64,000 nucleotides of DNA from Sebastes aleutianus (GCA_916700875.1 CAKAKS010000072.1:35796820-35860819), one strand, 5' to 3'; counted from the stretch's first letter, positions 34,767 to 46,921 are shown. Numbers and translations are program-made. Notes: generated by a model not told the origin, from the letters alone.

Positions 34767-36500
34767 GGGCTGTATTCACAAATATTCAGAGAATAATCTC
34801 TGAGAGCTCCTAATTCAGCCTAAAAATGTCTAGCAAGGAGTTCATTTTAGGAGGGATTTCGGAAAATTATCAGAGCAACTCTGAGCAAGAAGGGGACAGA
34901 AGTGTTTACCATAGTGAGGAGGTGTGGTTGAACTTGTATTCTTTTAAAAAGTTGTGATTGGTTGATCAAAAAATAAATAAAACCGCACTCTTAGTGATAA
35001 TGGGCTTAGAATGGACAATGAAATCGATAGACATAATCATAGAAATGACTATTTCGACATGGTGTTATTATGAATATTTTATGTAAAGAACATCTCTGCT
35101 GAATAAACTGTAAGCCATACTTTAAAATTGTTGAAAACACAGGCCTGCCTACTTGTGCAGTAGCCTATCACAAGTTGTTATATTTATTTGCTTACATTTA
35201 TTTACCATGCTGGTTATTTTAGTATTTAATCTATTTCATTAACTCACTGCCATTCAGCATTTGTCTTTCCACCATTTTCTCCTCTTCTTAAGAAACTCTT
35301 AAGCCTCTTAAAGGTAGGGTTGGTAGAGATGTTCAAATACATATTTTTGGCTGGACCGCAGAGCGCCACCCCTACAAACGCAAAAGTCGGTCATTGAGCT
35401 ACTGCGTGATAAAGTTACACGATTGGACGGCCGAGTGTTGGAGTTTCCTCATTGGCCGTTGCTCTTTCAAAATGAAAAGGCAGGAACAGTCTATTATGCA
35501 AATGAGCCTGTCCAATGCTACACATCCGGTCCATGAAACTTGGACCAAGCTGTGAAACTAGGCGATGTAGTTCTAAAATGAAATGATATTCAGCAGTGGC
35601 ATAGCCTATTTCTTGCCTAAAATGTTTTCAGAAGTCGATTTTGGTGGATCGTTTAGACGGAATAACACAAAGTTTGTTGTTTCTTGTTTGAAATGGCGAG
35701 CAGAAAACCAGGGACGAATCGGTTGAATTCCACGAAAGGGTACGTCTCCGCTTGAACGGCCAGTTCAGTGGAGCAGCGTGTCCTCGCCAGACCTGGTGGA
35801 CATGTACCGCTGAATTTAACATCATAGACATGACCACTGACTATTTGTAGAACAATTTAGCCACAAATTCACAGACTGACCATACACGGTCCAGACATGT
35901 ACTCGGTTTTGAGCGAGTCTTGTTGTATATTTGTTGAGATTCTCATTACATCCCGACAGCAATTAATAAATCAAATGCTCTGACTAAAACAAAAGAAAAG
36001 AAATCTCTAAAAGTATCTGTGGCTGTTGCAGGACTGTAAAGCTGTCCAATCATTTCATGTGCCTGTCTCAGATGTGACTACTAACAATAGTCATTTTTGT
36101 TGTTTACGTTCATAATGATAATTTTGGGGGAGTGGCTTTGGAGGGAGGCCTGAAGGGACAGTGTTGCCGAATCTCTCTAGATTTAGGGACTTTTGGAGCT
36201 AGTACTGCTAGCTACTATAGATGGAAAAGAGATGGCAACACTGGGCTCGGTTTTTCGGTTGGATCATTTTTTAAGTGTACTCAACCCTACCTTTAAAAGT
36301 CCTACTCCCTACTCCTAACAGTGTTTCACCTTTGGAGCTCTCTTAAGGGCTAAAATGCTTTGAGAATAACTTTTATCTTTACCAGGATCTAGTCTTAACT
36401 GTAAGGGGAAATTCTTAGAAAACATAATTCTAAAAATGTTCTTAGAATTGAACCACTAGGAGAAATTTTTTGTACTAGGGAGCTTTATGAATACAACCCC
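34767..36500. mobile_element. TIR element with a nested second element
   Basis: Outer ends GGGGCTGTATTCACAAA (34767) and TTTATGAATACAACCCC (to 36500) are inverted copies with two mismatches. Inside, at about 35316-36298, lies another element with ends AAAGGTAGGGTTGGTAG and CAACCCTACCTTTAAAA (family C). No transposase is seen. The outer element may be Harbinger- or ISL2EU-like; that is a guess. Confidence 0.75.
35316..36298 (+). mobile_element. MITE family C, copy 1
   Basis: Terminal inverted repeats AAAGGTAGGGTTGG / CCAACCCTACCTTT-type (the right end reads CAACCCTACCTTTAAA). Interior landmarks GGCCGAGTGTTGGAG, TTATGCAAATGAGCC and CAGAAGTCGATTTTGGTGGA are shared, inverted, with 48735-49606. 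Confidence 0.75.
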
Positions 36501-36504
36501 TGGT

Positions 36505-36964
36505 GCTTTGCAGTGTTAAAAGTGTAGACACCCCACTGTGGTAGCTCTTTCTACTACAATACACGGGACAGACACTGTAACATTGTTTGGCAAATGGTTC
36601 AAACAGTTCATAAACATCCTCTCAAAAAAACAGGCAAGGGAGAAAGCATACCACCATCACAGACCTATAACAGTATGGTTTTTGATTATTAAATTGTACA
36701 AGACTTTGTGACTTTCTTTCTAGAGCAGCTTTCAGATTACAAAGAGACCTAGTGTTAGAAAATGTACCTGAGCAGAAGCTCTCAAAATGAGAACTCTATC
36801 TGTTTCTAATGAGACCTGAGATTTTGAAAATGAAGATGCACAATAACACACAAATACAAAACTGATCCATTTGAACAAATGGAGAGAGACATAAAACGAT
36901 GCAGCAGGAGCCGTGCATCCAGACAGCATGGAAAGAGGAATCCCAGGTCACGTATAGAGTTCTT
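36505..36964 (-). other. probable 3' UTR of the ICAM-like gene
   Basis: Sequence downstream of the TAA stop on the minus strand, up to the TIR element at 36500. No canonical AATAAA was found on the minus strand here, so the 3' end is not defined. Confidence 0.3.
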
Positions 36965-39900
36965 TTACAGCCAGTTCATCATCTGAATGAGCAAGACTGC
37001 CAACAGGAAATGTCTATTACAGCTGTTTGTAGTTCCTAGAAAAGTGAAGAGACAACTTAACATGGGACATATAAAAACTCACGATTACATGGATTACATC
37101 CGATTTGATTTTTTTGGGATATATACGAATTACATTGCATTACTTTTCGTAGGTATAGCTACGAACGGTGTATGAGAACAGCCTGAAATGCAACAACATT
37201 CATTTTATAACACTGCAGATAACACAAACCTACCACTGCCAGTGAGGACTTCCACCTCCACTGTAAAGTTTTTCTGTCCAAGAAGTCCTATTGCAGAGAC
37301 TGTGTATTTCCCAGCATGCTTTCTGCTTGAGTGAGTGGGCAGAGCAACCACCTGTCCATCCCTGAACCAGGTGACTGACGGTTGAGGGTTTCCTCTCACT
37401 TCACAGCTCAGGCTCTCTCCCTCTCTCACCTGCAGCTTTGTAGGACACACGAGCTGTGGACCAACTGAGAGAAAAGGGTTAATAAACTATGGTATCGCAT
37501 CAGTGCATAGACTGGTGTACTCGCTGATACCCAATCCCAAATTTTGGGCAGTATCGGACGCCTTTCCAATACTGGTATAGGTACGGGAACAACTTTATCA
37601 ATGCTGATAGGCTTTCGCGACAGCATCACTCAAATTTCTTGCTTTCAACTCCTGCGAATGATGCAAATTTCGCATATTCGCCTCTTTGCATTGACTTTGT
37701 ATGTAATCGCACCACACTAAAAGTTTGCTTTTCTTTTGATGTGAATGCCCCATTACATAGATGTAAAAATGAAACACACTCACAGAGGATCGTGGCAGTG
37801 AGTTTTTGTGACATCACCACTGGAGGGAGCTGTGGTCCTTCTGGTCCCAGTTCTAGCTTTGCATCACACCAGTACTGGGCCCCATCATCTTCTTTACTCG
37901 GGGTGATGTTCAGAGTGAAGGTCTCATTCACTGGTGTTTTCTCTGTGTTATTCTTGGACTGTCCTTGACCCAGTGCTGTCTGTCCTCTGTAGAAGGTCAC
38001 AATGAGGTTTTCAACAGGAGCCACATCCTGTACTGTACACTGCAGAGTGTACTGGTGACCCTCAAACATCGCCCCAGTGAGATTAACAAAGCTGATGGAC
38101 ACATTATCAGGAGGCTCTGTGGAGACAGATCAACATATAAACCACACAGAAAAGGATTCATTCTCTAACATGTCAGAAAGACAAACGTATTAACTCACTG
38201 TAGACTATTAGAGGGAAATCAATGTGGCACTGTCCCTGTTCAGACAGAGCATAGCACATAGGCTTGATGCTCCAATCAGTCATCTCGTCCACACTCCAGA
38301 TCAGAAAACGATCCATCGTGAGTTCAGGAGCTGCCTGGAGTTGCAAAAGGTCACAAATCACAAAGCTATTAGGATTCTGTTTAAATGGTATCTAGTATAG
38401 AATATTGCTATGTGGGTGGTACTAGTTTATTAGATAAACCTAATCTCCTAAATCTTTGTGAAGCTTATAATGTTGGTTATTTGTTGGCATTGATGATGAT
38501 CATGTCTGTGACTATGTGCCGAGTGGCTGTTCAGAGCGTTGGCTGTTCAGATTATCCGGCCTTCTTGGAGTGGTCCCATGGACCGCACAATCTTCGTACT
38601 CCCTAACAGTCTGGGCACACAGGGCGCGTGAGCAGCGCCTGGCCGCTGCCTCGCTGACCTGCTGCGTGATTCATGCGTCGGTTATTCCAACCAGCTGCGT
38701 TCCTGCTGCTGCCAGCCTTTTCTTTCTACATAGAGTTTGCCTTTCATAATGGCCATTTCATTTCATTATAAATGTTGTTTATATTTATTTTGGACAGAAA
38801 AAGGTTAAGAACCGTGTGGTAATTTGTAAATAATAGTAATAATCCACAATTACAACCCCGTACTGTCTTCATTCGAGGAGCTGTGCAAGTCACTGCATGT
38901 TCTACAACACTGTCCTCGCGGTAAAAATAGGCGAGACCTCGAATCTCTAGGAGAGACACAGCTGCATCCCAGCCGAGCTGCGCTTCTCACACGGGCTGTA
39001 TGGCTGCTCTAACCTGTTAACATGGACGCCGAAATAAAAAACAACAGGTTCAGCAGCCGCGGTGCAAAGGTGCACCATATTTTTCTCGCATGCCAATCAG
39101 AGCAGACTGGGCTTTTTCAGGAGGGGGTCTTAAAGAGACAGGCGCTAAAACAGAGCCTTTCAGACAGAGGGTGAATACAGGTATATTCAGACAGACAGTA
39201 TGAGAAAAATGAGTTTTTTGAACATTAAAGCATGTAAATATGTTCTAGTAGAAACCCAAAATACAAATATGAACCTGAAAATGAGCATGATATGTCCCCT
39301 TTAAGCCAACAGGTTTTTCATATATGAGAGAGCATTAATTCCCCTACCAGTGAGACTTCCCAACCAAGATGCGAAAAACCCATCCTTGATACAGAGCAGT
39401 TAGCTGTGACTGGATCTCCAAACCTGTGAGAGGAGAGTTTACACACAATTAGGTGTCACTAATTTACACAGAAACAGGGAAAAAGTACGCTTCCCAAACA
39501 GGTCCATGGTAACGCAAAGAAAGCTAAGCAAAAGCTAAGCTAAGCTTATCAATGTAGGCAGTCCAATGCTCTAAGGGTAATAGCCCTGACACATCAAGCC
39601 GACGGTCGGCCAGCGGATAGTTTGGGTCCTAGTTTTTTCGGTGTGTCCCGCACCGTCGGCTGTACTCTGCCTGTGTTGGAGTTTTTTCGGCCGATTCACC
39701 ATGTTGAATTAGCGGCGGCGCCAGTCGGTGAGAGAAATCACTCTGATTTGCTGTTTAGCTTAAACTCTTCATCTCATCTGATCATTCCAACACACAGAAA
39801 TTTTCACAATGACATGGCCATCTGTAATGAAGCTAAGTGGTGAACGAGAGTGGTGTGAAAATGGTCAGCAAACGCTGCTTTGTTTCATGAACTATACGTA

Positions 39901-42900
39901 TCATAACAACGGCTTGTATATCCGCAGTCCTCGGCCTTCCGGTTTCCCTTTTTGAATGACGAATACAGACTACCGTCACCTGCTGGTGTGGAGAGTTATT
40001 TCATCTCACGCAGGTGCAGAGCGTACGTGCTAAGTGGCCGTCGGCTGTAGTCTTTACGGCTTGTTCGGGTGCAACTTCTTGGCCAAGACAAAGGCAACGT
40101 GAAGCGACGCAGCTGGTGGCCTTCGGCGCTGCTAGTTATTTGATGTCGGCTTGGTGTGTCTGGGGCATTAACATGCTCAAAACACTACAGGACTGTAAAT
40201 CTCCTCCACTCCTGAGATTCTTTTGAAATGAAGGAAAGGAAGACACATGAGAGAAAATGTTATTTGGACTTTGGTTGAGCAGCAAACCCTTTAATTACTG
40301 AAATAATCCCAAACTCCTCCTGACATACCTGACTACCAGGGTGGAGGGTGACATTTTCAGAGGGCAGCCGACATCTCCTGTTGCCTCTGAGACACTGAGA
40401 GAAGGAGAGGGTGGAGATGGGAGGATGGTTGGAGAGGGAGAGGGAGGTAAAATTTGCAATGGAAGAGGTGGAGCAGGCGTGTATATGGAAACAGGGGATG
40501 AGGTAGCTGAGGTCACAGGCGTGGTCAGGGAGTGAGAGAGGAAGAAAGACACAATAAGTCAACTGAATATGTAAACATATAAATAAATATATCTTAAAGG
40601 CTCCCTCCGAATCATTGTCAACAGACACTAACAGGTAAAAGTTATTTTTCTCAAAGAATGTATAACATTTAATAATAATTCTCTTTAATCTTCCAAAGTA
40701 TAATAACCTGACTCCACAAAGGTATATGTAGTTAAAATATCTGTGGTGTTAAATCTTATTACAGAAAAGAAATGCTGAATCTCTTCATATGTTTATGTTG
40801 GCTGTATGAACTTATGAGTCATTTCCCCTGTCTTTATATAATACAGGCAAGGGTCAATTGAATTTTGCCATCTCGTGAAATAATACTCTTTTTAGCTGAT
40901 CTATTGTGAACCATTGTTTGGTAGCGCGCTGAATACACCCAGTGTGTTCCTCTGAGGAAGGAAGGACACCCTGCCCAAGTCAAAGAACTCGCTCCTCTTT
41001 TCTATGACCATTGTTCCACTGAATCCTGAGGTTGTTCTGCCTATCAGATGATCTCACCCACAGTAGCTCTCTGGTGTGGGTGTGTGTGGGTGTCGGCATA
41101 CTGGCTGTCAAAATGTATAGTTATGTTTCCCACATGCCATTCTGACAACTGAGTGAAATAAGACAACTGCCAGATTATGTCCATACCTGCAGTCTATGGA
41201 GCTGAATATTGTCAGGAATCAAAATGAAATTATTTTTTTCCTGATTCACTTGTATTCAGTGATGGAAGACATACTCAGATCCTTTAAAGGAACAATATTA
41301 CAGTGTGAAAATCTGCATTCCTGCATTGTTACTGCATTGTTACCTACTACACCCACTAGTAGGTATTATCATCTATTCACATGGTAGATCACCGAAAGAA
41401 GGTATAAAAGAACACAACAGCGACCTCTAGCGATTGTAGTAGTTATGACAAGAGCAAAAGCGGAAGTCAGGTGCTGTAGTATAGACACTGTGAAAGGGTT
41501 TTCACCCAGGAGATTGGAGTTCGTATCTCGTGTAAAACCAACAATGTAGTTGTTTAAAAATTTTAAAAATAAATTAAATTAAATAAAAAGTGGGTTTTTT
41601 TGTTGCCTAAACCTGGAGAAGTTGTAGTTTTGTTGCCTAAATCCAAAGAATACGTTTTTTATTGCCTAAACCTAAATGTTTTCTTATTTTGCCTAAACCT
41701 AAATAAGTTGTAGTTTTTTTTTTTGTATTTAAGGTTAAAGGAATACATGCACATACGTGTAAAGGGACATACAGACAGCAGCAAAACATATATAAACAAA
41801 AAACATTAAAAAAAAGAAAAGGAAAAAAAAAGCGCTACCCGTTGTAATGACTATGACTGATACTAGTGACCGACGTGACAAAATAAGTCAATGTTTTTTT
41901 TGTTTGACGGGCCACAAACACTGGTCTCCTGGTTGAAAGTCTTGTGTTTGTTCGACCCATCCACCCTCCGCGCTTAGCAGGCTCTCATGCTATTAATACT
42001 ACGTCACTTGCTACTACTGTCGAATAACGCTGTGGGTGGGTTTACATTGGAGTTAGTTGATAGCCTGGTTCGTCATATACAGTCGCTAAAGGGTGCCTCC
42101 ATGCATCGGTATCCAATGCCGAGGGGTGCTTACCAAGCAGCGGTACATGATAAGTTGGGAGTGACAATGGGTTGAAATATTAGTAAGCAACATGTCATCA
42201 TGCAGAGGTTCGTATGAGATCTTACAAAAAGTTATTCCTCATTTTTTGTGCGTTCACCTACAATTGTCCAGCAACATGTCAATTTCCGCTCATTACATGC
42301 ATACAGTCTTTTAAAAATAAACTTGTGTCTTCACAGGAAACTGCTTAGGTTTAGGCAACAAAACTTCTTGGTTAGGTTGAGGAAAAGATTGTGGTTTGGG
42401 TCAAAACCACAGAGGTGGCATTACTTAAGTACGTAAGTTACATGACAAATAAATCAACATTCATTTATGGTTTCACACAGGGTATGAACAGCAGTCTCCT
42501 GGGCGAAAGTCTGTTGTTTTTTCACTTACCCATCCACCCGGACCACCTCCCTACACTTCCTGGTTCACGATTACGAGAAATAAATAGTGCACATTGATTT
42601 TGTGGGACATATATATAAATTAAAGTGCATTACTTTTTGTAAGAATAGCTACAACCAGTGTATGAGAACAGCCTGTAGTAGCAAAATATACTTAAAGTAT
42701 TAAAAATGAAAGTACTCATTGTGCAGAATTGATGCTTTCAGCGATTTATTTGAATTTTGGATTATTATAACACCACTTTGAATCTACTCCATGAGGTGCT
42801 GGGAAATTCAATCTATTAACAATGCATTCATTTTATGAGATTATATATTTTGTTTGAATTTCGTTGAATCAGCAAAGGAACTAGAAACCAAAGCAATATA

Positions 42901-43519
42901 CAGTGCAATACAGTACAATATTTCCCTCTAAAAACTGTCACAAAATGGAAATACACTTACAAATACATCAAAATCATACTTAAGTACAGTAAATGTACAT
43001 AGTTACTTTCACAACTGCTAGTATTGTCATATACTGTAAATGTACTGCAGATTAAATGCCCTCATAGTGATGTATTTCCCTTCGTGATCCTTTCTACCTG
43101 TGGTTCCCAACGACCCCCCCCCCACAGCGTTCCTACAATAAATCTGAGATCAGATGATTTCAGATAGTGAAAAAGAAGAAAAAACATATAAGCCTACTCA
43201 CCTCCTTAGTCCTCTAAAAATGTTTGAAAGTAACACAAACTTTGGTTGAGCTGCTCAAACTTCACTGACATTCACAACCTGTGACGAGGGGTCGCAAGTA
43301 GTTCATCCCTCACAGCAGAATGTACTGTGAGGGATCACAAGCCAAAAGAAACGTTACTGTTTCAAACTACCAGTCGCTGTCCTCAGCTCTACCTTTCCAC
43401 ATTGAGCCTTTCGTCTCATTGTACCTGCCTACCATAGCATTCACCTGGTTGTCATTTCACTCACCTGAGCCCAGCAGGCTAAACAGCAGAAGCGTGATTG
43501 GCCGTCCAGACGCACACAT
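36965..43519 (-). CDS. ICAM-like Ig-superfamily adhesion protein, probably GPI-anchored (7 exons)
   Basis: Cell-surface Ig-superfamily protein of the ICAM/VCAM type, whose members bind leukocyte integrins. Exons in transcript order: 43465-43519, 40329-40386, 39348-39423, 38199-38334, 37784-38116, 37234-37464, 36965-37035. All introns are GT-AG and phases match, giving 319 aa. Residues 1-18 are a signal peptide (PITLLLFSLLG). Domain 1 (about 19-109) is split over three exons: GCPLKMSPSTLVVR, RFGDPVTANCSVS, WSVDEMTDWSIKPMCY. Domain 2 (110-219) has YTLQCTVQDVAPVENL and DGAQYWCDAKLELGPEG. Domain 3 (220-293) has LSCEVRGNPQPSVTWFRDG, but the expected second Cys is replaced in GKYTVSA. At least six N-glycosylation sequons are visible. 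The last exon encodes a hydrophobic C-terminus (HFLLAVLLIQMMNWL) with no cytoplasmic tail, as in GPI-anchor signals. The exact vertebrate orthologue is unclear. Confidence 0.82.
37055..37186. repeat. end fragment of repeat family B in ICAM intron 6
   Basis: Shares GTATGAGAACAGCCTG and the preceding TAGCTAC/GTGTATGAG section with the family B copy ending at 42680. Confidence 0.5.
39000..39305 (-). mobile_element. MITE family I, copy 2, in ICAM intron 3
   Basis: Reverse-oriented relative of 14223-14634. Its right end at 39305 reads ATATGTCCCCTTTAA, and it shares CAGTATGAGAAAAATG, GGTGAATACAGGTATATTCA and GGTGCACCATATTTTTCTCG. The opposite terminus is not recognisable, so the copy is truncated. 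Confidence 0.65.
39581..40170. mobile_element. MITE family H in ICAM intron 2
   Basis: Ends GCCCTGACACATCAAGCCGAC (left) and GTCGGCTTGGTGTGTCTGGGGC (right) form an inverted repeat with few mismatches. The interior is GC-rich (GTCGGCCAGCGG, GGCGGCGCCAGTCGG). No ORF resembles a transposase. Confidence 0.82.
41255..43020. mobile_element. nested repeats in ICAM intron 1 (family B inside an older MITE)
   Basis: The outer element begins CAGTGATGGAAGACATACTCAGATCC near 41258 and ends in CTTAAGTACAGTAAATGTAC near 42980, typical ends of a common fish MITE. Family B sequence (about 41350-42685) fills its middle: ACTAGTAGGTATTATCATC, ACATGGTAGATCACCGAAAG, GACCTCTAGCGATTG, ending GTATGAGAACAGCCTG. Family B also occurs at 63350-63840. 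Confidence 0.65.
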
Positions 43520-43524
43520 CCTTC

Positions 43525-44276
43525 ATCTGGTTCACAATACTGGCTGCTGATGTGACGTCTCTCTCGAACACCGGTCAGGCTACTGGCTGTGTGATGCTGG
43601 CAGTGACACGGCCTGAGACTTGTGAGAAAACACGGGGAACTTCAGGTTTTTATGGGAGTGTGGGTGTGTATGCATGTGCCTTTTCTTTTTTTTGCATGTG
43701 TTTTCTGCGTCTGAAGCTGATGATCAGGCGATTCCTTTGCTGTGGCCTCTGAAACCCACCATGGGCGTTCTCTGTTAGTAAATCAAGAGAGGAAGGAAGG
43801 GAGGGTCAAGAATAATGCAGTGGAGTGCTGCAACACAGAGGGCACGAATGAGTATGCATTGTGTGTGTGTGTGGGTGGGGGGGGGTGTGCAGTAGAGGTT
43901 TTGAGAATACAAAACAGCAGACTCAAAGATGATGTGTTATAATAAAAAACCCAGTACAACTAATAGTTAGTTTAAATCAGAACATTTCTCTGGTCATGTG
44001 GCCAGCCATGTCTTTTTTTCTGCAATGGTTGAAAGGCTACATTTTACCAAAGCAACAATAATTACAATGTTTATTTTAGTTGTTTTAATAAGTAATGGTG
44101 TATATGTTGTTTCAAAATAAAATTTGCGGGTGCACATTTGTGGAGCGGAGGGGTCTCTCATCGCCCTGAAGGGGATTCTTTCACAACAATGACCGGCTAG
44201 CTGTATATTATCCCGTTTATTACACGGCTACTTATTGAAGAAATCAATAATTTCACACAAATACAGTCCAACAGAA
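43525..44276. promoter_or_regulatory. upstream region of the ICAM-like gene
   Basis: Lies 5' of the ICAM start codon on the minus strand and should contain its promoter and 5' UTR, but I see no TATA box or clear immune response element close to the start. A GT/GGGT run is present at 43860-43888. No other gene is visible. Confidence 0.25.
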
Positions 44277-44748
44277 TCTGACATCAGATTCCGGTCTGTC
44301 AGACCTCCCCTCAGGATGCCGGCTTCGCTGCCCAGGCTGCAGGACACAGAGGAGAAGGGCAACATTTGTCCCCAAAGCTGTCCTGCTCCTCAACTCCCAA
44401 CCATCCCTGTCCCTCTACTCACCCAACTAATACACATACACACACACAGACTTGCACACTTGCACATGGCTTCGGCCCTGGACTGTTTTTCATTCACCTG
44501 TTTTTTGTTTTGGTTTTTTTACATCCATATGTACCGTATACTGTGTATACTGCACTATTTGCACTATTTTTAAGTATTTACTGGTTTTAGTACTATATTA
44601 GTATCACTTTTGTTTTAACTTTAAAGACGTTTCAAATTTCCTGTTTGTGTTGTTAATTGTAATACTCTACGAGCCTCTACAATTGCCCCTCGGGGACAAA
44701 TAAAGTGATTTGAATCGAATTGAATTGAATTGAGAGTCTGACATCAGA
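44277..44748 (+). mobile_element. 5'-truncated LINE 3' end with target-site duplication
   Basis: A 448-bp insertion (44289-44736) flanked by identical 12-bp direct repeats TCTGACATCAGA at 44277-44288 and 44737-44748. It ends GCCCCTCGGGGACAAATAAAG followed by a (GAATT)n-like tail, a form common for 3' ends of fish non-LTR elements. Only 3' UTR sequence was inserted. Confidence 0.88.
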
Positions 44749-44979
44749 GCTGCGCCCATATCAACGGTCTGTTATAAAGAAATAACAGACTGCAGAATGC
44801 CGTGATTGACCAATCAGAGTTGAGTATTCAACACAGCCGTGCAATAAAAGGGCAATAAATTCTCTCTCTCTGGTTTTCGCTCTGTCTGTTAATTTTCAAC
44901 CTTGAACCATCAGTTCACGCCCATGTTGACTGGTATTGCTGTGATGTCAGAAATTTCCCGATCAGGAAGTTTTTGAGCT

Positions 44980-45061
44980 GAAAGTATCGACAAGGCTTCA
45001 GGTGTGCTCCAGTTTTCAGTCTGCTCTCTGATTGTTGGGGTTTTGGTGAGACATTCTTCAG
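44980..45061 (+). other. putative 5' UTR exon of PYD gene 1
   Basis: Ends TGAGACATTCTTCAG before GTAGGT at 45062, resembling the exon that appears to precede PYD gene 2 (TGAGACTGTTGGTGACACG before GTAAGT at 48292). The acceptor in front of the coding exon is at 46331-46332. The start of this exon is arbitrary. Confidence 0.35.
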
Positions 45062-45401
45062 GTAGGTGCTCTTTGATTTACAGTATATTTCTGTCATCAG
45101 TGATTTTAATGGTAACTGTGGTAACTGCAAATAGATTGGTGAGAGTTGTGCTCCTGTAGGATACTGGGTCTATCTATGCCTCCATTTATCTGAATGTTTG
45201 AATCTTTTGTTTTTATTTTTTAAAGAACCTTTTTGGGATGAATTCATAACACATGTAAAATAATTCATCATTGTCCAGTGAAAACCAAGTTTCCCCAAAT
45301 TTGGTCATTTTTTTTTCTTTTAGAAAAATTAAAGGATTCTTTTTAATATGGAGGACCACATGTGTCGCATGAATAGTTGTCAAGTATTTGGTTTAGGGCT
45401 G

Positions 45402-46097
45402 TCAATCAATTAAAATATTTAATTGCGATTAATGGCATGATTGTCCATAGCTAATCGCAATTAATCACAAATTAATCACACATTTTTTATCTGTTTAAAA
45501 TGTACCTTCAAGGGATATTTGTCAAGTATTTGATACTCTTATCAACATGTGAGTGGACAAATATGTTTGCTTTTTGCAAATGTCTATATATTTATTATTA
45601 GAAATCAATTAACAACACAGGTACTGCATTTAGCATAAAAACATGCTCAAATCATAAATTGGCTAACTCAAGCCCAACAGGCAACAACAGCTGTCAGTGT
45701 GTCAGTGTGCTGATTTGACTATGACTTGCCCCAAACTGCATGTGATTATCATAAAGTGGGCATATCTGTAAAGGGGAGACTCGTGGGTACCCATAAAACC
45801 CATTTTCATTCACATATCTTGAGGTCAGAGGTCAAGAGACCCCTTTGAAAATGGCCATGCCAGTTTTTCCTCGCCAAAATTTCACGTAAGTTTGGAGCGT
45901 TATTTAGCCTCCTTTGTGACAAGTTAGTATGACATGGTTGGTACCAGTACCAGATGCCAGTATCTTCACTCTAGCTTTAAAACTGAGCCCGCTAGAACCT
46001 CCGAAATATCAATTGCGTTAATGCGTTAAAGAAATTAGTGGCGTTAAAATGAATTTGCGTTAACGCGTTGTTATTGCGTTAACTTTGACAGCCCTAC
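45402..46097. mobile_element. MITE family G, complete copy, inside PYD gene 1 intron
   Basis: Begins TTAGGGCTGTCAATCAAT and ends GTTAACTTTGACAGCCCTA, an inverted terminal repeat. The ends are built of ATTAATCGCAATTAATC-type arrays. Short relatives lie at 49667-49956 (PYD gene 2 intron) and 50695-50765. Confidence 0.88.
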
Positions 46098-46341
46098 ATG
46101 ATACCTTTGATCCTCTATACTTTTATGGATGACAATATTCTCCTTCTTCTAATGCTGAATAAATCATTTAAAAAAAACAACCCATCAGCTGAAAATGAAG
46201 CTGTTAAGTCACCTTAAGAGACACGTGGTTTTCCAAGACAGCGACCCTGAAGCTCAATAACCACCTGAACCTTATTAATCTCATCCAATAAAATGCTCTT
46301 TCCTAACTATTGTCCCTCTCCTACCTGTTCAGTGATTAGAC

Positions 46342-46921
46342 ATGCTGGTGCACCACCTGCTCTTGGAGACTCTGGAGGACCTCAGTGGTGATGATTTCAA
46401 TAGATTTAAGTTTTATCTCGGTACGGAGATTCCCAAGAGCCATCTGGAGAGCCCACACCGGCACGACACTGTCAGCAAGATGATTGACCGCTACGGTGAA
46501 GAACTGGCTGTTAACATGACTGTTGAGATCCTGAGGATCATGAAACACAACAACGCTGCCGAGGAGTTAGAGAAAAAACACACAGGTGCAGTAGAACAAC
46601 GAGTTCGTAGACGCTGTCTAAGATTTGCTTAATTGTGTCTCTTACTGATTGCCTGATCTTTATTTCCCAGAAGCAGCAGCAGCTCTGGAAAAAGTCTCTC
46701 GTCCACTTGTAACCTCCTCGTCTGTTTTGGGTCTTCCAACTGGTCAGGAAATCTTTGCTGACGGTGCAGCTGGTGCCATCACTCCTTGGGCCCTAATTGC
46801 CAGTGATGGGTGTGTGATTATCAGTGGTAATGTTGGTGGTAATGTTGACTGTGATTCTGGCAGTAATGGTATAATGATTATCAGTGGAAATGTTGGTGGT
46901 AATGTTGGCAGTTATTGTTAG
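46342..46921 (+). CDS. single pyrin-domain protein with repeat tail (PYD gene 1)
   Basis: Coding exons 46342-46585 and 46671-46921 join in phase 1 to give 164 aa. Residues about 3-80 are a pyrin (PYD) death-fold domain: HHLLLETLEDLSGDDFNRFK, then HRHDTVSKMIDRYGEE and AVNMTVEILRIMKHNNAAEE. PYDs act by homotypic stacking in inflammasome and NF-kB signalling in the cytosol. The second exon encodes a low-complexity linker and a tail with a duplicated unit (CVIISGNVGGNVD and IMIISGNVGGNVG). No NACHT, CARD, B30.2 or LRR region follows. The coding exon is preceded by CTACCTGTTCAG, as in PYD gene 2. It may be a PYD-only adaptor or regulator; I do not recognise an orthologue. Confidence 0.8.

Noticed and set aside
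37017..37035. Reading the last ICAM exon in phase 2, giving a 6-residue soluble end
   Set aside because: Exon 6 ends in phase 1 (GGC AGT G before GTAGGT at 37233), so the frame with the hydrophobic tail is the one that splices correctly.
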